From Micromonospora sp. LH3U1 (GTDB lineage: Bacteria; Actinomycetota; Actinomycetes; Mycobacteriales; Micromonosporaceae), in contig NZ_CP116936.1 in NCBI RefSeq assembly GCF_028475105.1, forward strand, positions 3,967,501 to 4,031,500: a stretch of DNA of 64,000 nucleotides, in the 5' to 3' direction. Positions within the stretch are counted from its first letter, which is position 1. Each line of letters starts with the position of its first letter. The notes under the pieces were generated by a model, which searched no databases, was not told where the DNA came from, and saw nothing but the letters and a program-made list of their open reading frames with translations. Shown here one piece after another: positions 24,062 through 33,166 of this stretch. A program made the position numbers and the translations under genes.

Positions 24062-25339
24062 TCAGCCGCCGGTTGGGGCCGGGGCCGGGCGCAGTCCGGG
24101 CTGCCCGGCGGCCGGCTCCTCGCCGGCGCGGCGGATCGGGGTGAAGAGGCCGCCGATCGCGACCAACAGGCATCCCGCGCCCGCCGCGAGCGTCACCGCC
24201 GGAGCACCGTAGCGGCCGGCGGCCCAGGTCAGCACGACAGCGCCGGCCGGACCGAGGGCGTAGTGCGTGCTCCAGAACGCCGACGTGACCCGGCCCAGCA
24301 GGTGATCGGGGGTGATCTCCTGCCGCAGGGACATCGAACAGATCCCACCGATGCTCAGGCAGCACAGGTACACCGCGGTCAGCGCGGTGACCGCCGGCAC
24401 GGTCGCCGCGAGGCCGACGCCCGCCACCGCGAAACCACAGATCGCCTGCGCGCCGATCCAGGTCGCGCCGAAGCCGCGCCGACGGCGTAACGGGGCCACC
24501 AGCAGCGCGCCGGCGACAGTGCCCAGCGCGGCCAGGCCGAGCACCGTGCCGACGGTGCCCTCGGAGCCGCCGAGGTCGTGTGTGACGTGGTAGATCAGTA
24601 CGTCGATGAAGCCGTAGGTGAGGAAGATGAAGACCGACAACAGGACGGTCAGCGCGCGCAGCACGGGCTGCCGCCACAGGAACCGCGCCCCGGCCAGGAA
24701 CTCGGCCAGCGGGCGCTGCCGGGTCACCCCCTCGTCCACCTGGACGGGGCGCAGTCGGATCAGCCACAGGCCGGCCGTCGAGAGCGCGAAGCTCGCCGCG
24801 TTGACGGCGATGGCGGTCGCCGGGCCGAAACGGGCCGCCACCACACCGGCGAGCAGCGGCCCGAGGACGGCCGCCGCCGCGTACGTCGCCTGCAACCGGC
24901 CGTTGGCCTCGGTGATCCGGTCGGAGTCGACGAGGTTACGGACCGCGGTCACCGCGGCGACCTGGAACACCATGCCGGCCGCCTCGCAGATCGGCAGCAC
25001 GACGAAGAGCAGCCAGACCTGCGGGCCGGCGAGCCATGCCAGTGGCACCAGGGCGTAGAGCACCATCCGGATCAGATCCGCCACGATCATCAGGGTGCGA
25101 CGGTCGTACCGGTCGACCAGCACCCCGCCGAAGATCCCGGCGACGACGGACGCCGCACCCGCGACGGCGGTGAGCAGGCCCATCTTCGCCACCGACCCGG
25201 TCGCCTGGAGCACCAGCAGCGGCACCGCCAGGTAGGCGAACGAGTCGCCGGCCGCCGAGAGTGACTGCGCGACCCAGTACCTGCCGAAGGTCCGGTCCCG
25301 CCACAGCGGACCCCGACCAGCGGCGGCAGATCGGCTCAT
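24062..25339 (-). CDS. MFS transporter
   Basis: 425 residues, about twelve helices, MFS_3 group (LWRDRTFGRYWVAQSLSAAGDSFAYLAVPLLVL; loop GGVLVDRYDRRTLMIVADLIR). It resembles drug or siderophore efflux pumps, but no substrate is indicated. The start at ATG 25339 is chosen because similarity begins there; TACCCT lies 7 nt upstream, suggesting a leaderless mRNA. Divergent from the flavin oxidoreductase. Confidence 0.84.
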   Translation of the reverse strand: MSRSAAAGRGPLWRDRTFGRYWVAQSLSAAGDSFAYLAVPLLVLQATGSVAKMGLLTAVAGAASVVAGIFGGVLVDRYDRRTLMIVADLIRMVLYALVPLAWLAGPQVWLLFVVLPICEAAGMVFQVAAVTAVRNLVDSDRITEANGRLQATYAAAAVLGPLLAGVVAARFGPATAIAVNAASFALSTAGLWLIRLRPVQVDEGVTRQRPLAEFLAGARFLWRQPVLRALTVLLSVFIFLTYGFIDVLIYHVTHDLGGSEGTVGTVLGLAALGTVAGALLVAPLRRRRGFGATWIGAQAICGFAVAGVGLAATVPAVTALTAVYLCCLSIGGICSMSLRQEITPDHLLGRVTSAFWSTHYALGPAGAVVLTWAAGRYGAPAVTLAAGAGCLLVAIGGLFTPIRRAGEEPAAGQPGLRPAPAPTGG

Positions 25340-25464
25340 CGCGCCAAGGGTAGTGAACGCGGGCGTCCGACGCTGGCCGTGGCGGGCGTCACAGGGCTGC
25401 CATGTCACGAACCGGCGAGCGGCACGCATCTCGTGGTCGTCACACCGATCAGAGAGGCGAAACG

Positions 25465-26652
25465 ATGAGCACATCGCAGGGCACGCACGGCGTGCTGATC
25501 CTGGGCGCGGGCTACGCGGGCATGGCCGCGGCGACCCAGCTCGCGGCCCGGACCAGGCGGGCCGACGTGCAGGTGACAGTGGTCAACGCGCAGGAGCGAT
25601 TCACCGAGCGCCTCCGGCTGCACATGACGGCGACCGGGCAGCCGCTCGCCGAGCTGAACATCCCTGAGCTGCTGGCGGAGACGGGTGCGCAGTTCGTGCG
25701 CGGCTGGGTGACGGCGGTGGACGCCCACGCGAAGACCGTCCGCATCGACGACAGCCGCGTGCTGCGCTACGACACCCTGGTCTACGCGTTGGGCAGCGTG
25801 ACGGACACGGCGGCGGTCCCGGGCGTCGAGGAGCACGCGTACGCCCTGGACAGTCCGAGCGGCGCGACCACGCTGGCGGACCGGCTGGCCCGGCTCGGCA
25901 CCGGCACGGTCGTCGTCGTCGGCAGCGGGTTGACCGGGGTCGAGGCGGCCGCGGAGATCGCGGAACGGCACCCGGAGGTCGCTGTCACGCTGGTGGGCCA
26001 GCAGGATCCGGGGGCGAGCATGAACCCGAAGGCCCGGGCGTACCTGCGGGCCGCGCTGACCCGCCTCCGCGTCCAGGTGATCACCGGGGTGGCGGTCACC
26101 GGGGTCCGACCCGACGGGGTCGAGCTGGCCGGCGCGGAGACCTTGGCGGCCGACGTCGTCCTCTGGACGGGAGGTACCCGGGTGGCGCCGCTGGCGGCCG
26201 CCGCCGGGTTGACCGTCGACGAACGCGGGCGCGTCGTCACCGACCCCGCGTTGCGGTCGGTGTCGCATCCCGAGGTGTACGCGATCGGCGACGCGGCCGC
26301 GGTCCGGCAGGGTTACGGGGTGCTGCACGGCACCTGCCAGAGTGGCATGCCGACCGGCGTGCACGCGGCGGTGTCGATCGCCCGCGTGCTGCGGGGCAGG
26401 CAACCCCGGCCGTTCCGGTTCGGTTATTACCACACGCCGGTCAGCCTCGGCCGACACGACGCGGTCGTGCAGTTCACCCACCCCGACGACAGCCCTCGCC
26501 GCGGGTGTCTGACCGGGCGGATGGCGGTCTGGTACAAGGAGACCGTGAGCGCCTCACCCTGGCCGACCTACCGTCGCATGTCGCGGCTGCCCTCCACCGG
26601 TGCGGTCTGGCCGCGCGGCGGCCGCTTCACCCGTCTGCGGGACGCGCGGTGA
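25465..26652 (+). CDS. NDH-2-like FAD/NAD(P)-dependent oxidoreductase
   Basis: 395 residues. FAD motif GVLILGAGYAGMAAATQLA, NAD(P) motif VVVVGSGLTGVEAAAEIA and the final FAD contact VYAIGDAAAV define a pyridine nucleotide-disulphide-fold dehydrogenase close to type II NADH dehydrogenases. The ATG at 25465 has GAGAGG upstream. It overlaps the next gene, an ECF41 sigma factor, by four bases. ECF41 genes typically sit beside a carboxymuconolactone decarboxylase, oxidoreductase or epimerase gene, so this is the expected target. Confidence 0.86.
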   Translation: MSTSQGTHGVLILGAGYAGMAAATQLAARTRRADVQVTVVNAQERFTERLRLHMTATGQPLAELNIPELLAETGAQFVRGWVTAVDAHAKTVRIDDSRVLRYDTLVYALGSVTDTAAVPGVEEHAYALDSPSGATTLADRLARLGTGTVVVVGSGLTGVEAAAEIAERHPEVAVTLVGQQDPGASMNPKARAYLRAALTRLRVQVITGVAVTGVRPDGVELAGAETLAADVVLWTGGTRVAPLAAAAGLTVDERGRVVTDPALRSVSHPEVYAIGDAAAVRQGYGVLHGTCQSGMPTGVHAAVSIARVLRGRQPRPFRFGYYHTPVSLGRHDAVVQFTHPDDSPRRGCLTGRMAVWYKETVSASPWPTYRRMSRLPSTGAVWPRGGRFTRLRDAR

Positions 26653-27566
26653 CGCACCCGCCGGACGCCGACGAGCAGGTGTTCCACCGTCATCGCAACC
26701 TGCTGTTCTCGGTCGCCTACCGGATCCTCGGCAGCGCGGCGGACGCCGAGGACGCGGTGCAGGACGCCTGGATCAGATGGTCCTCGGCAGACCGCGCCCA
26801 GGTCGCCGACCCCAAGGCGTACCTCGCCCGCATCGTGTCGAACCTCGCGATGCAGCGCCTGCGCTCGGCTCGGCACCACCGCGAGACCTATGTGGGGCCG
26901 TGGCTGCCCGAACCCGTCCTGACCGATGCGGACGCCGCCGACGCCGTCACCGACGCCGAGTCCGTGTCGATGGCGATGCTGGTGGTGCTGGAGACGCTCA
27001 GCCCGCTCGAGCGTGCCGTGTTCGTCCTGCGGGAGGTCTTCGACTTCAGCCACGCGGAGATCGCGGCGGCGGTGGAACGGTCCGAGGCTGCGGTCCGTCA
27101 GACCGCTCACCGTGCTCGTGAGCATGTGCAAGGCCAGCGGCCACGCTTCACCGCGGACCGGTCGCAGCAGCGCGGAGTCACCGAGCGATTCCTCGCCGCC
27201 TCGACCGGTGGCGACATCAACACCCTGCTGGAGCTGCTGTCTCCGGACGTCGCATTGTGGACCGACGGTGGCGGTAAGGTCCGCCAGGCCCTGCTTCCCA
27301 TCAGGGGTGCGGGAACGGTCGCGGCCTGGTTCGCGGCCATCAACACCGTCACCTACCAGGGCGTCGCGCCGCACGACATGCACGCCGCCCTGGTCGAGAT
27401 CAACGGGGGGCCGGGTCTGGTGTTCAGCGGTGCGGGCCGGGTGGTCGCCACCGTCTCCTTCGACATCGACGCGGGCGGGCGCATCACCACCATCCACAAC
27501 ATCGCCAACCCCGACAAGCTTCGCGCCGTCGCCGACGGCACCACCCACCACCTCGTCAGGCGCTGA
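26649..27566 (+). CDS. ECF41-type (SigJ-like) sigma factor with SnoaL-like extension
   Basis: 305 residues. Sigma region 2 (FHRHRNLLFSVAYRILGSAADAEDAVQDAW), the linker YVGPWLPEP, region 4 (LSPLERAVFVLREVFDFSHAEIAAAV) and a C-terminal NTF2/SnoaL-like domain carrying DGGGKV and the terminal NPDKL motif. These motifs mark group ECF41, in which the C-terminal domain replaces an anti-sigma factor. GTG 26649 overlaps the oxidoreductase stop. Confidence 0.93.
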   Translation: MTHPPDADEQVFHRHRNLLFSVAYRILGSAADAEDAVQDAWIRWSSADRAQVADPKAYLARIVSNLAMQRLRSARHHRETYVGPWLPEPVLTDADAADAVTDAESVSMAMLVVLETLSPLERAVFVLREVFDFSHAEIAAAVERSEAAVRQTAHRAREHVQGQRPRFTADRSQQRGVTERFLAASTGGDINTLLELLSPDVALWTDGGGKVRQALLPIRGAGTVAAWFAAINTVTYQGVAPHDMHAALVEINGGPGLVFSGAGRVVATVSFDIDAGGRITTIHNIANPDKLRAVADGTTHHLVRR

Positions 27567-27582
27567 GCGGGACGCCGCACCG

Positions 27583-28488
27583 TCAGCCGGTGCTGGTGAG
27601 GTCGGTCGTCGCCGCGAGCTCGGTGACCACGTCCAGGAGCCGGTGCAGGGCGGGCGGGGTGTTGCCCGCCAACCACACCATCTCGGTGTACGCGTAGGCG
27701 CCGGCCAGCGGGACGAACACCACGCCGGTGCGGCGGAGGCTGGCCGCCGAGCAGGCGAGCCGGGTGACGCCGAGTCCGGCGGCGACCAGGCCGAGGAGGC
27801 TCTGCACGCCGGTCTCCTCCTGGACGACGGTGGGTGCGAAGCCCGCTTCCCGGAACTGGTCCTCGTAGGCGCGGTGCCAGGGTTCCCAGGAGCTGCGCGG
27901 CGTCATGACCCAGGGTTCGTTCGCCAGGTCGGCGAGGGTCAACTCGTCGCGCCCGGCGAGCGGATGGCCCTCGGGCAGCACCGCGCAGACCGGTTCGGTC
28001 GTCAGTCTCCTGGACTCCAGGCCGGGAACGAGCGGGGTCCGGGTGAAGGCGACGTCGAACCGCCCGTCGAGAACGCCCTGGACCAGGGGCGCGATGCTGG
28101 TGGACTCGGTGGTCAGGTGCAGGTCGGGGAGATGGTGGCGGACCGCTCGGACCACCGGGGGCAGCAGGTGGTTGGCGACGGTGGTCAGGAAGGCGAGCCG
28201 GAGGGTGCCGACCTCACCCCGCTGGGCCCTTCCCACGACGGCGACGGCCTGCTCGGCGCGGTCGATCACGGCGCGCGCCTCGGGCACGAACAGGGCGCCG
28301 GTCTCGGTGAGGGTGGTGCCGCGGCTGTCGCGGTCGAACAGCTTCACCCCGAGGACGCGTTCCAGGGCGGTGATCTGCTGGGACAGCGACTGCTGGGCGA
28401 TCATCAGCCGGGCGGAGGCCCGCGTGAAGCTCAGTTCCTCCGCGAGGACCAGGAAGTATCGCAGTTGCCGCAGCTCAGGCGTGGCCAC
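27583..28488 (-). CDS. LysR-family transcriptional regulator
   Basis: 301 residues from GTG 28488. The HTH reads LRYFLVLAEELSFTRASARL ... QQSLSQQITALERVLGVKLFDR; the effector domain contains LRLAFLTTVANHLLPPVV and PLVPGLESRRLTTEPVCAVLP. It is divergent from a short-chain dehydrogenase that it probably controls. TACAGT eight nt before the GTG may be a -10 box for a near-leaderless mRNA; an upstream ATG at 28581 is in frame but would run into the divergent gene. Confidence 0.88.
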   Translation of the reverse strand: MATPELRQLRYFLVLAEELSFTRASARLMIAQQSLSQQITALERVLGVKLFDRDSRGTTLTETGALFVPEARAVIDRAEQAVAVVGRAQRGEVGTLRLAFLTTVANHLLPPVVRAVRHHLPDLHLTTESTSIAPLVQGVLDGRFDVAFTRTPLVPGLESRRLTTEPVCAVLPEGHPLAGRDELTLADLANEPWVMTPRSSWEPWHRAYEDQFREAGFAPTVVQEETGVQSLLGLVAAGLGVTRLACSAASLRRTGVVFVPLAGAYAYTEMVWLAGNTPPALHRLLDVVTELAATTDLTSTG

Positions 28489-28599
28489 AGGAACAGACTG
28501 TAGCCATGTCAGGTAGCGCGTGTTGGCCGTCTCGCAGACGCCCCGCGCAGGATCTAAGGGTTGCAGGTCACCTAACGACACATACCGGGGGAATCAATC

Positions 28600-29538
28600 A
28601 TGGACGCCACACGCGTCACTACGCCTTTCAACGCCCGATCCACCGCCGCTGACGTCGTGGCGGGTGTCGACCTCACCGGGCAGCGCGCCATCGTCACCGG
28701 CGCCTCGTCGGGCATCGGCGTGGAGACCGCCCGGGCGCTCGCGAGCGCGGGCGCCGAGGTGACCCTGGCCGTGCGGGACGTAGAGGCCGGAGAGCGGACA
28801 GCGGAGGACATTCGCTCCACCGCCGCGAACGGGCTGATCCGGGTCGCGCCGCTGGACCTTTCCGACCAGAGGTCGGTCGCCGCCTTCGTCACCGCCTGGG
28901 AAGGTCCCCTGCACATCCTGGTCAACAACGCCGGGGTGTCGGCGACCCCCGAGATGCGGACGCCGGAGGGCTGGGAGTTGCAGTTCGCCACCAACCACCT
29001 CGGCCACTTCGCACTCGCCAACGGGCTGCACCGGGCGCTCGCCGCGGCCGGTCGGGCCCGCGTGGTGTCGCTGAGTTCCATCGCCCACGTGCAGGCGCCA
29101 ATGGTCTTCGAGGACGTCAACTTCCGCGAACGTCCCTACGACCGTCTCCTCGCCTACGGCGAGTCGAAGACCGCCACCGCGCTGTTCGCGGTCGAGGCGA
29201 ACAGGCGCTGGGCCGACGACGGCATCACCGTCAACGCGGCCAACCCGGGCGCGGTCGCCACCAACCTGGGGCGACACCTCACCGAGGAGGACTACGCGCA
29301 GCTTCCGGACTTCGACTTCAAGACCCCGGAGCAGGGTGCCGCCACCTCCGTGCTGCTCGCCGCCTGGCCGCAGGTGGAGGGCGTCGGCGGCCGCTACTTC
29401 GAGGACTGCAACCAGGCTGCGCGCTTCAACCCGGAGACGCCGTTGCAGGGCGTCGCCGACCACGCGACCGATCCCGCAGCGGCAGCGCGACTGTGGCAGG
29501 TGTCGCTCGACATGCTGGCCGAAGCGCAGCCTGCCTGA
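28600..29538 (+). CDS. short-chain dehydrogenase/reductase
   Basis: 312 residues. It has the cofactor motif TGASSGIGVETARALASAG, NNAG (LHILVNNAGVSA), the catalytic Ser in VVSLSS and the YGESK Tyr-Lys pair, as in retinol/light-dependent-protochlorophyllide-reductase-like SDRs. NADP(H)-dependent carbonyl or alcohol oxidoreduction; substrate unknown. GGGGGA lies about seven nt before the ATG. Probably controlled by the divergent LysR protein. Confidence 0.9.
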   Translation: MDATRVTTPFNARSTAADVVAGVDLTGQRAIVTGASSGIGVETARALASAGAEVTLAVRDVEAGERTAEDIRSTAANGLIRVAPLDLSDQRSVAAFVTAWEGPLHILVNNAGVSATPEMRTPEGWELQFATNHLGHFALANGLHRALAAAGRARVVSLSSIAHVQAPMVFEDVNFRERPYDRLLAYGESKTATALFAVEANRRWADDGITVNAANPGAVATNLGRHLTEEDYAQLPDFDFKTPEQGAATSVLLAAWPQVEGVGGRYFEDCNQAARFNPETPLQGVADHATDPAAAARLWQVSLDMLAEAQPA

Positions 29539-29544
29539 CCGCAC

Positions 29545-29585
29545 CCGGCACCGGCCGCGGGAAGAATGCCCGCGGCCGGTGCCGG
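29545..29585. terminator. perfect 17-bp hairpin between convergent genes
   Basis: The arm at 29545-29561 (CCGGCACCGGCCGCGGG) is fully complementary to 29569-29585 with a 7-nt loop. It lies immediately after the SDR stop and just before the leftward FMN reductase stop, so it should end both transcripts. Confidence 0.85.
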
Positions 29586-29598
29586 AAGCTCGAAACGG

Positions 29599-30159
29599 TC
29601 AGCCCTGGCGCAGCGGAGCGAGCGCGGTGCTCCAGGAGACCACCTGGTCGAGGGTGGTGTTCAGCGAGTCCTGGTGGAACTGGTTGGGCTTGAAGACGCT
29701 GAAGTTCTCGAAGTCGGTGAAGAGCGACAGCGCGACCTGCGAACGCACGTCGGCCATCTGCAGCTCACCGGAGATCAGACGCAGGTGCTCCACAGCGCGC
29801 GCGCCGCCAACCGAGCCGTAGCTGACGAAGCCGACGGCCTTGTTGTTCCACTCGGCGTACAGGAAGTCGATCGCGTTCTTGAGGGCACCCGAGGTGGAGT
29901 GGTTGTACTCCGGGGTGACGATGATGAAGCCGTCGTACGAGGCGATCGTCTCGGCCCACCGCAGCGTGTGCGGCTGGGTGTACTGGCCCATTGACGGCGG
30001 GTACGCCTCGTCGAGGTGCGGCAGCTTGTAGTCGAGCAGGTCGATCAGCTCGTACTCCGCGTCGGAGCGCTGCTTGGCGATCTCGAGCACCCAGCGGGCG
30101 ACGGCTTCCCCGTTACGCCCCGGGCGGGTGCTTCCGAGGATGATCCCGATCCTGGTCAT
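29599..30159 (-). CDS. NAD(P)H-dependent FMN reductase
   Basis: 186 residues with a flavodoxin-like fold. It shows the phosphate loop IILGSTRPGRNG, the FMN contact ITVTPEYNHSTSG-type segment (IIVTPEYNHSTSGALKNAIDF) and VGFVSYGSVGGARA. Reduces quinones, nitro groups or azo dyes with FMN. AAAGGCG lies about seven nt before the ATG. Divergent from a MarR gene, with two shared palindromes in between, so it is very likely a MarR-controlled detoxification enzyme. Confidence 0.9.
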   Translation of the reverse strand: MTRIGIILGSTRPGRNGEAVARWVLEIAKQRSDAEYELIDLLDYKLPHLDEAYPPSMGQYTQPHTLRWAETIASYDGFIIVTPEYNHSTSGALKNAIDFLYAEWNNKAVGFVSYGSVGGARAVEHLRLISGELQMADVRSQVALSLFTDFENFSVFKPNQFHQDSLNTTLDQVVSWSTALAPLRQG

Positions 30160-30212
30160 GTGTGGCGCCTTTCAGAGGGTCCTTGCCTGGCGACGGGAAC
30201 GCTAACCGGTCC

Positions 30213-30284
30213 TTGCTTGGTCAAGCAAATACACCTCCTATGGTCGTGGTCACACGGAGGGTAAGCAATTGCTCAGTCAAGCAA
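30213..30284. promoter_or_regulatory. two MarR operators in the divergent spacer
   Basis: TTGCTTGGTCAAGCAA at 30213-30228 is a perfect palindrome (7-bp arms, 2-bp centre). TTGCTCAGTCAAGCAA at 30269-30284 differs at two positions. The first overlaps the likely -35 of the reductase promoter; the second lies just upstream of the MarR -10 box TATGAT (30286-30291). This fits mutual repression of both genes by a MarR dimer at each site. Confidence 0.7.
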
Positions 30285-30297
30285 GTATGATATGAGG

Positions 30298-30771
30298 ATG
30301 TCCGAGACCTCCCCAGAGACGCTGCGACCCCTCACCCGTGATGAGGAGGCCCTGGTCCGCGCCCTGGGCCAGGTGATGCACGTGCTGCCCCGCACGATCG
30401 ACGCCGACATGGTCGGTGACCGTCAGCTACCGCTCACCGAGTACACAGCCCTGATGAACCTGTCCGAGGCACCGGCCCGACGGATGCGGATGAACGAGCT
30501 CGCCCTGGCCTGCCACCTCTCGCTCAGCGGCATGACCCGCACCATCATCCGGCTGGAGACGCAGGGCCTGGTCAAACGGGAGCGGTGCGAAGAGGACGCC
30601 CGCGGCTGGAACGCCGTCCTCACCGACGCGGGCTTCACCCGCCTGGAAGAGTCCTGGCCCAGTCACCTGGCCGCCGTACGCCGGCGGTTCCTCCAGCACT
30701 TCGAGAGTTTCGACCTCGCCCAACTGGCCCGCGCGTTCCGACAGGCCGGCACGGCTCAGACGACCGACTGA
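30298..30771 (+). CDS. MarR-family transcriptional repressor
   Basis: 157 residues. Winged helix: MRMNELALACHLSLSGMTRTIIRLETQGLVKRERCEEDARGWNAVLTDAG, flanked by dimerisation helices. ATG 30298 is chosen because TATGAT ends exactly 6 nt before it and no Shine-Dalgarno is visible (leaderless); ATG 30292 is in frame. Likely represses itself and the divergent FMN reductase, releasing DNA on exposure to phenolics, quinones or oxidants. Confidence 0.9.
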   Translation: MSETSPETLRPLTRDEEALVRALGQVMHVLPRTIDADMVGDRQLPLTEYTALMNLSEAPARRMRMNELALACHLSLSGMTRTIIRLETQGLVKRERCEEDARGWNAVLTDAGFTRLEESWPSHLAAVRRRFLQHFESFDLAQLARAFRQAGTAQTTD

Positions 30772-30783
30772 GCCCAGCCCGGC

Positions 30784-31284
30784 TCAGCCGGGCAGCCGGC
30801 CCTCGGCCACCAGCGCCCAGGCCAGCAGCCCGAAGGCGCCGGTCGACGCGACGGCACGGACCACGTTGCCACGTACCCAGGTGACCTCGAAGCGCGTCCG
30901 CAGGGCCGCGAGGTCGGCGGCATCCTCGACGTCGCCGGCGCGGGCCAACACGTTGTTGAGCGGCACGTTGACCACGGCGGTGACGCCCAGCACCACCAGG
31001 TACAGCAGCAGCGCGGCGACGATCCACGGCAACACCGCGCGGCGCCCGGCGCCCAGGTGCAGCGCCGCCGCCAGCAGCGTGAACAACAGCGCTCCCCCGA
31101 AGCACACGGCGAACCACCCGTTCAGGATGGACTCGTTGATCCGTTGCATGGCGAGCACCAGCGAGCGGTCGTCGGTACGGCCCAGGCCCGGCATGACCGC
31201 GTACGCGAAGGCGGCGAACAGCCCGGCGGTCAGGCCGGTGGTCAGGGTGGCGGCGAGCAGGCTCGCGGTACTCAGGAATCCCAT
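30784..31284 (-). CDS. DUF1772-family membrane protein (anthrone oxygenase-like)
   Basis: About 166 residues with four helices (ASLLAATLTTGLTAGLFAAFAYAV, FAVCFGGALLFTLLAAALHL, VAALLLYLVVLGVTAVV, FGLLAWALVAEG). The early AYAVMPGL and NVPLNN segments are typical of DUF1772, whose few studied members act as anthrone oxygenases. Start 31284 or 31293 cannot be separated. Convergent with the MarR gene; lies 50 bp from the end of desD on the same strand, so read-through is possible. Confidence 0.72.
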   Translation of the reverse strand: MGFLSTASLLAATLTTGLTAGLFAAFAYAVMPGLGRTDDRSLVLAMQRINESILNGWFAVCFGGALLFTLLAAALHLGAGRRAVLPWIVAALLLYLVVLGVTAVVNVPLNNVLARAGDVEDAADLAALRTRFEVTWVRGNVVRAVASTGAFGLLAWALVAEGRLPG

Positions 31285-31333
31285 GCCCACCATTGCACCC
31301 GGTGGTGTACGCGCTGACCAAACGCGACCGCGG

Positions 31334-33166
31334 TCACCGGGCCGGGGCGTGGGCCGCCAGCGGGTTGGTGAGGGTGCCGACGAACTGGAGCGCGGCCGAC
31401 GGGTCGGACAGGTCGATCATCTGCTGGTTGTCGCGCAGCTGGAGCCGGTTGAGGCAGGACAGCGTGAACTCCGGCGCGAACAGGTCGTAGTGGCGTACCC
31501 GCTCGGCCAGGTGCGGCACCCGGTCGAAGTAGTCGGCGGCGCAGGCCGCGACCGTACGCCAGAAGTCGTCCTCGGCGAGCACGCCGGCCTCGACCAGCAC
31601 CGCGTTGAGGTGCCGCAGGAAGCAGTCCACCACGTCGGTGAAGATGGTCAGCAGCTTGGTGTCGTCGGGCACGTCGACCCGGATCCGTTCCACCGCCGCC
31701 GGCAGCTCGACCTCGCTACTCATCACCGCGATCTCCTCGGCGATGTCCTTGAAGATCACCCGCTCGACGGTGTCCCGCTCGTCGAGGACCAGGATGACGT
31801 TCTCGCCGTGCGGCATGAAGGCCAGGTCGTGGGCGTAGAAGCTGTGCAGCAGCGGGGTGAGGTAGGCGTCCAGGTAACGACGCAGCCAGACCTCGGGCGC
31901 CAGCCCGGACCGGGCGATCAGTGTCGCCGCCAGTGAGCCGCCGTCGTTGTCCACGTGCAGCAGCGCGGCCATGGTGGACAGCCGGCGTCCCGGCGCCAGA
32001 TCGGGCACCGGGCTCTCCCGCCACAGTGCGGCCAGCATCTTGCGGTACGGGGAGGTGCGGTCGGTCGCCGCCTCGTACTGCCGGTGCCGGTAACCCACCG
32101 CGGCCCGCTCCCGGATGACGGTCAGGCCGGTGCCGGTCAGCACCTCGTCCTCGGCGATCAGATCGGCCAGCCAGTCGTTGATCGCCGGGGTCGCCGCCAT
32201 GTACGCGGCCGACAGCCCGCGCATGAAGCCCATGTTCAGCACCGACAGCGCGGTCTTCACGTAGTGCCGGCCCGGCTCCGTGACGTTGAAGAAGGTACGG
32301 ATGGACTGCTGGGCGAGGTACACGTCCGGCCCGGGGCCGAGGTGCACCAGCCGGCGTGCGGCCAGCTCCCCGGCGAAGGTGACCGCCAGCTTGTTCCACC
32401 ACTGCCACGGGTGCGCCGGGATCAGGTGGTAGTCGGCAAGGTCCAGGCCGAGGTCGGTCATCGTGGCCGCGAACCGGGCGAGGGTCTCCGCGTCCAGCTC
32501 ACTGTCGATCAACGTGTCGTAGTCGAGGTCGGCGGCGCTGCTGAACGTCGAGTGGTCCCGGTGCGCGGCCAGCCACTCCAGCCGGACCGGGGCGGCGGCC
32601 TCCGGGGCGTACCTGTGATATTCGTCGACGCCGAAGCCGAGCCGACCGTTGTTGGCCACGAAGCAGGGGTGGCCCTCGGTCATCGACGTCTCGATGGTCT
32701 GGAAGTCCGCTTCGGCCAGCTCGGCGGCGCTCGGCGCGGACGGAGCCAGCTTGTACGCGGTGCCGGCCAACGTCGAGGTGATCTCCTCCAGGTAGACCGG
32801 GAGCACCCGCGCGGAGAGCCCGAGGGCGCCGCGTAGCTCGACGATGAGGTCCACCGCGTCCGGTGCCAGCGACGTGCCGTCGCGGTGCCGGGTGATGCTG
32901 TCCGCATCGATCTGCCAGTGCTCCAGGGCGAGCACCCGCGCCGCGAACCGGTAGGTGACCGCGCCGTCGTCGCTGCGGACCTCGTACCACTGCCGGTTGT
33001 CGGGTCCCGACACGGGTTCCGGGGCGAGGAGCCGTTCGTGGGCGAACTCGGCGAGCGCCTTGCGGACCAGCAGCCGGTTGGCCCGGGCCCAGCGCTGCGG
33101 GGTGAGATGCCCGACCGGATCGCCGGTGGCGGCAGGCGTCTGGGTGGGGACGGCGGTGGTGGTCAC
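31334..33166 (-). CDS. desD: NIS siderophore synthetase, desferrioxamine type
   Basis: 610 residues of the IucA/IucC family. It uses ATP to join and macrocyclise N-hydroxy-N-succinyl-cadaverine units into desferrioxamines. Conserved blocks are IETSMTEGHPCFVANNGRLGFG (the family EGHP/NGR ATP-binding segment), HPWQWWNKL, SIRTFFNV and AFMPHGENVILVL. GTG 33166 overlaps the desC stop. Fourth gene of the des operon. Confidence 0.93.
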   Translation of the reverse strand: MTTTAVPTQTPAATGDPVGHLTPQRWARANRLLVRKALAEFAHERLLAPEPVSGPDNRQWYEVRSDDGAVTYRFAARVLALEHWQIDADSITRHRDGTSLAPDAVDLIVELRGALGLSARVLPVYLEEITSTLAGTAYKLAPSAPSAAELAEADFQTIETSMTEGHPCFVANNGRLGFGVDEYHRYAPEAAAPVRLEWLAAHRDHSTFSSAADLDYDTLIDSELDAETLARFAATMTDLGLDLADYHLIPAHPWQWWNKLAVTFAGELAARRLVHLGPGPDVYLAQQSIRTFFNVTEPGRHYVKTALSVLNMGFMRGLSAAYMAATPAINDWLADLIAEDEVLTGTGLTVIRERAAVGYRHRQYEAATDRTSPYRKMLAALWRESPVPDLAPGRRLSTMAALLHVDNDGGSLAATLIARSGLAPEVWLRRYLDAYLTPLLHSFYAHDLAFMPHGENVILVLDERDTVERVIFKDIAEEIAVMSSEVELPAAVERIRVDVPDDTKLLTIFTDVVDCFLRHLNAVLVEAGVLAEDDFWRTVAACAADYFDRVPHLAERVRHYDLFAPEFTLSCLNRLQLRDNQQMIDLSDPSAALQFVGTLTNPLAAHAPAR

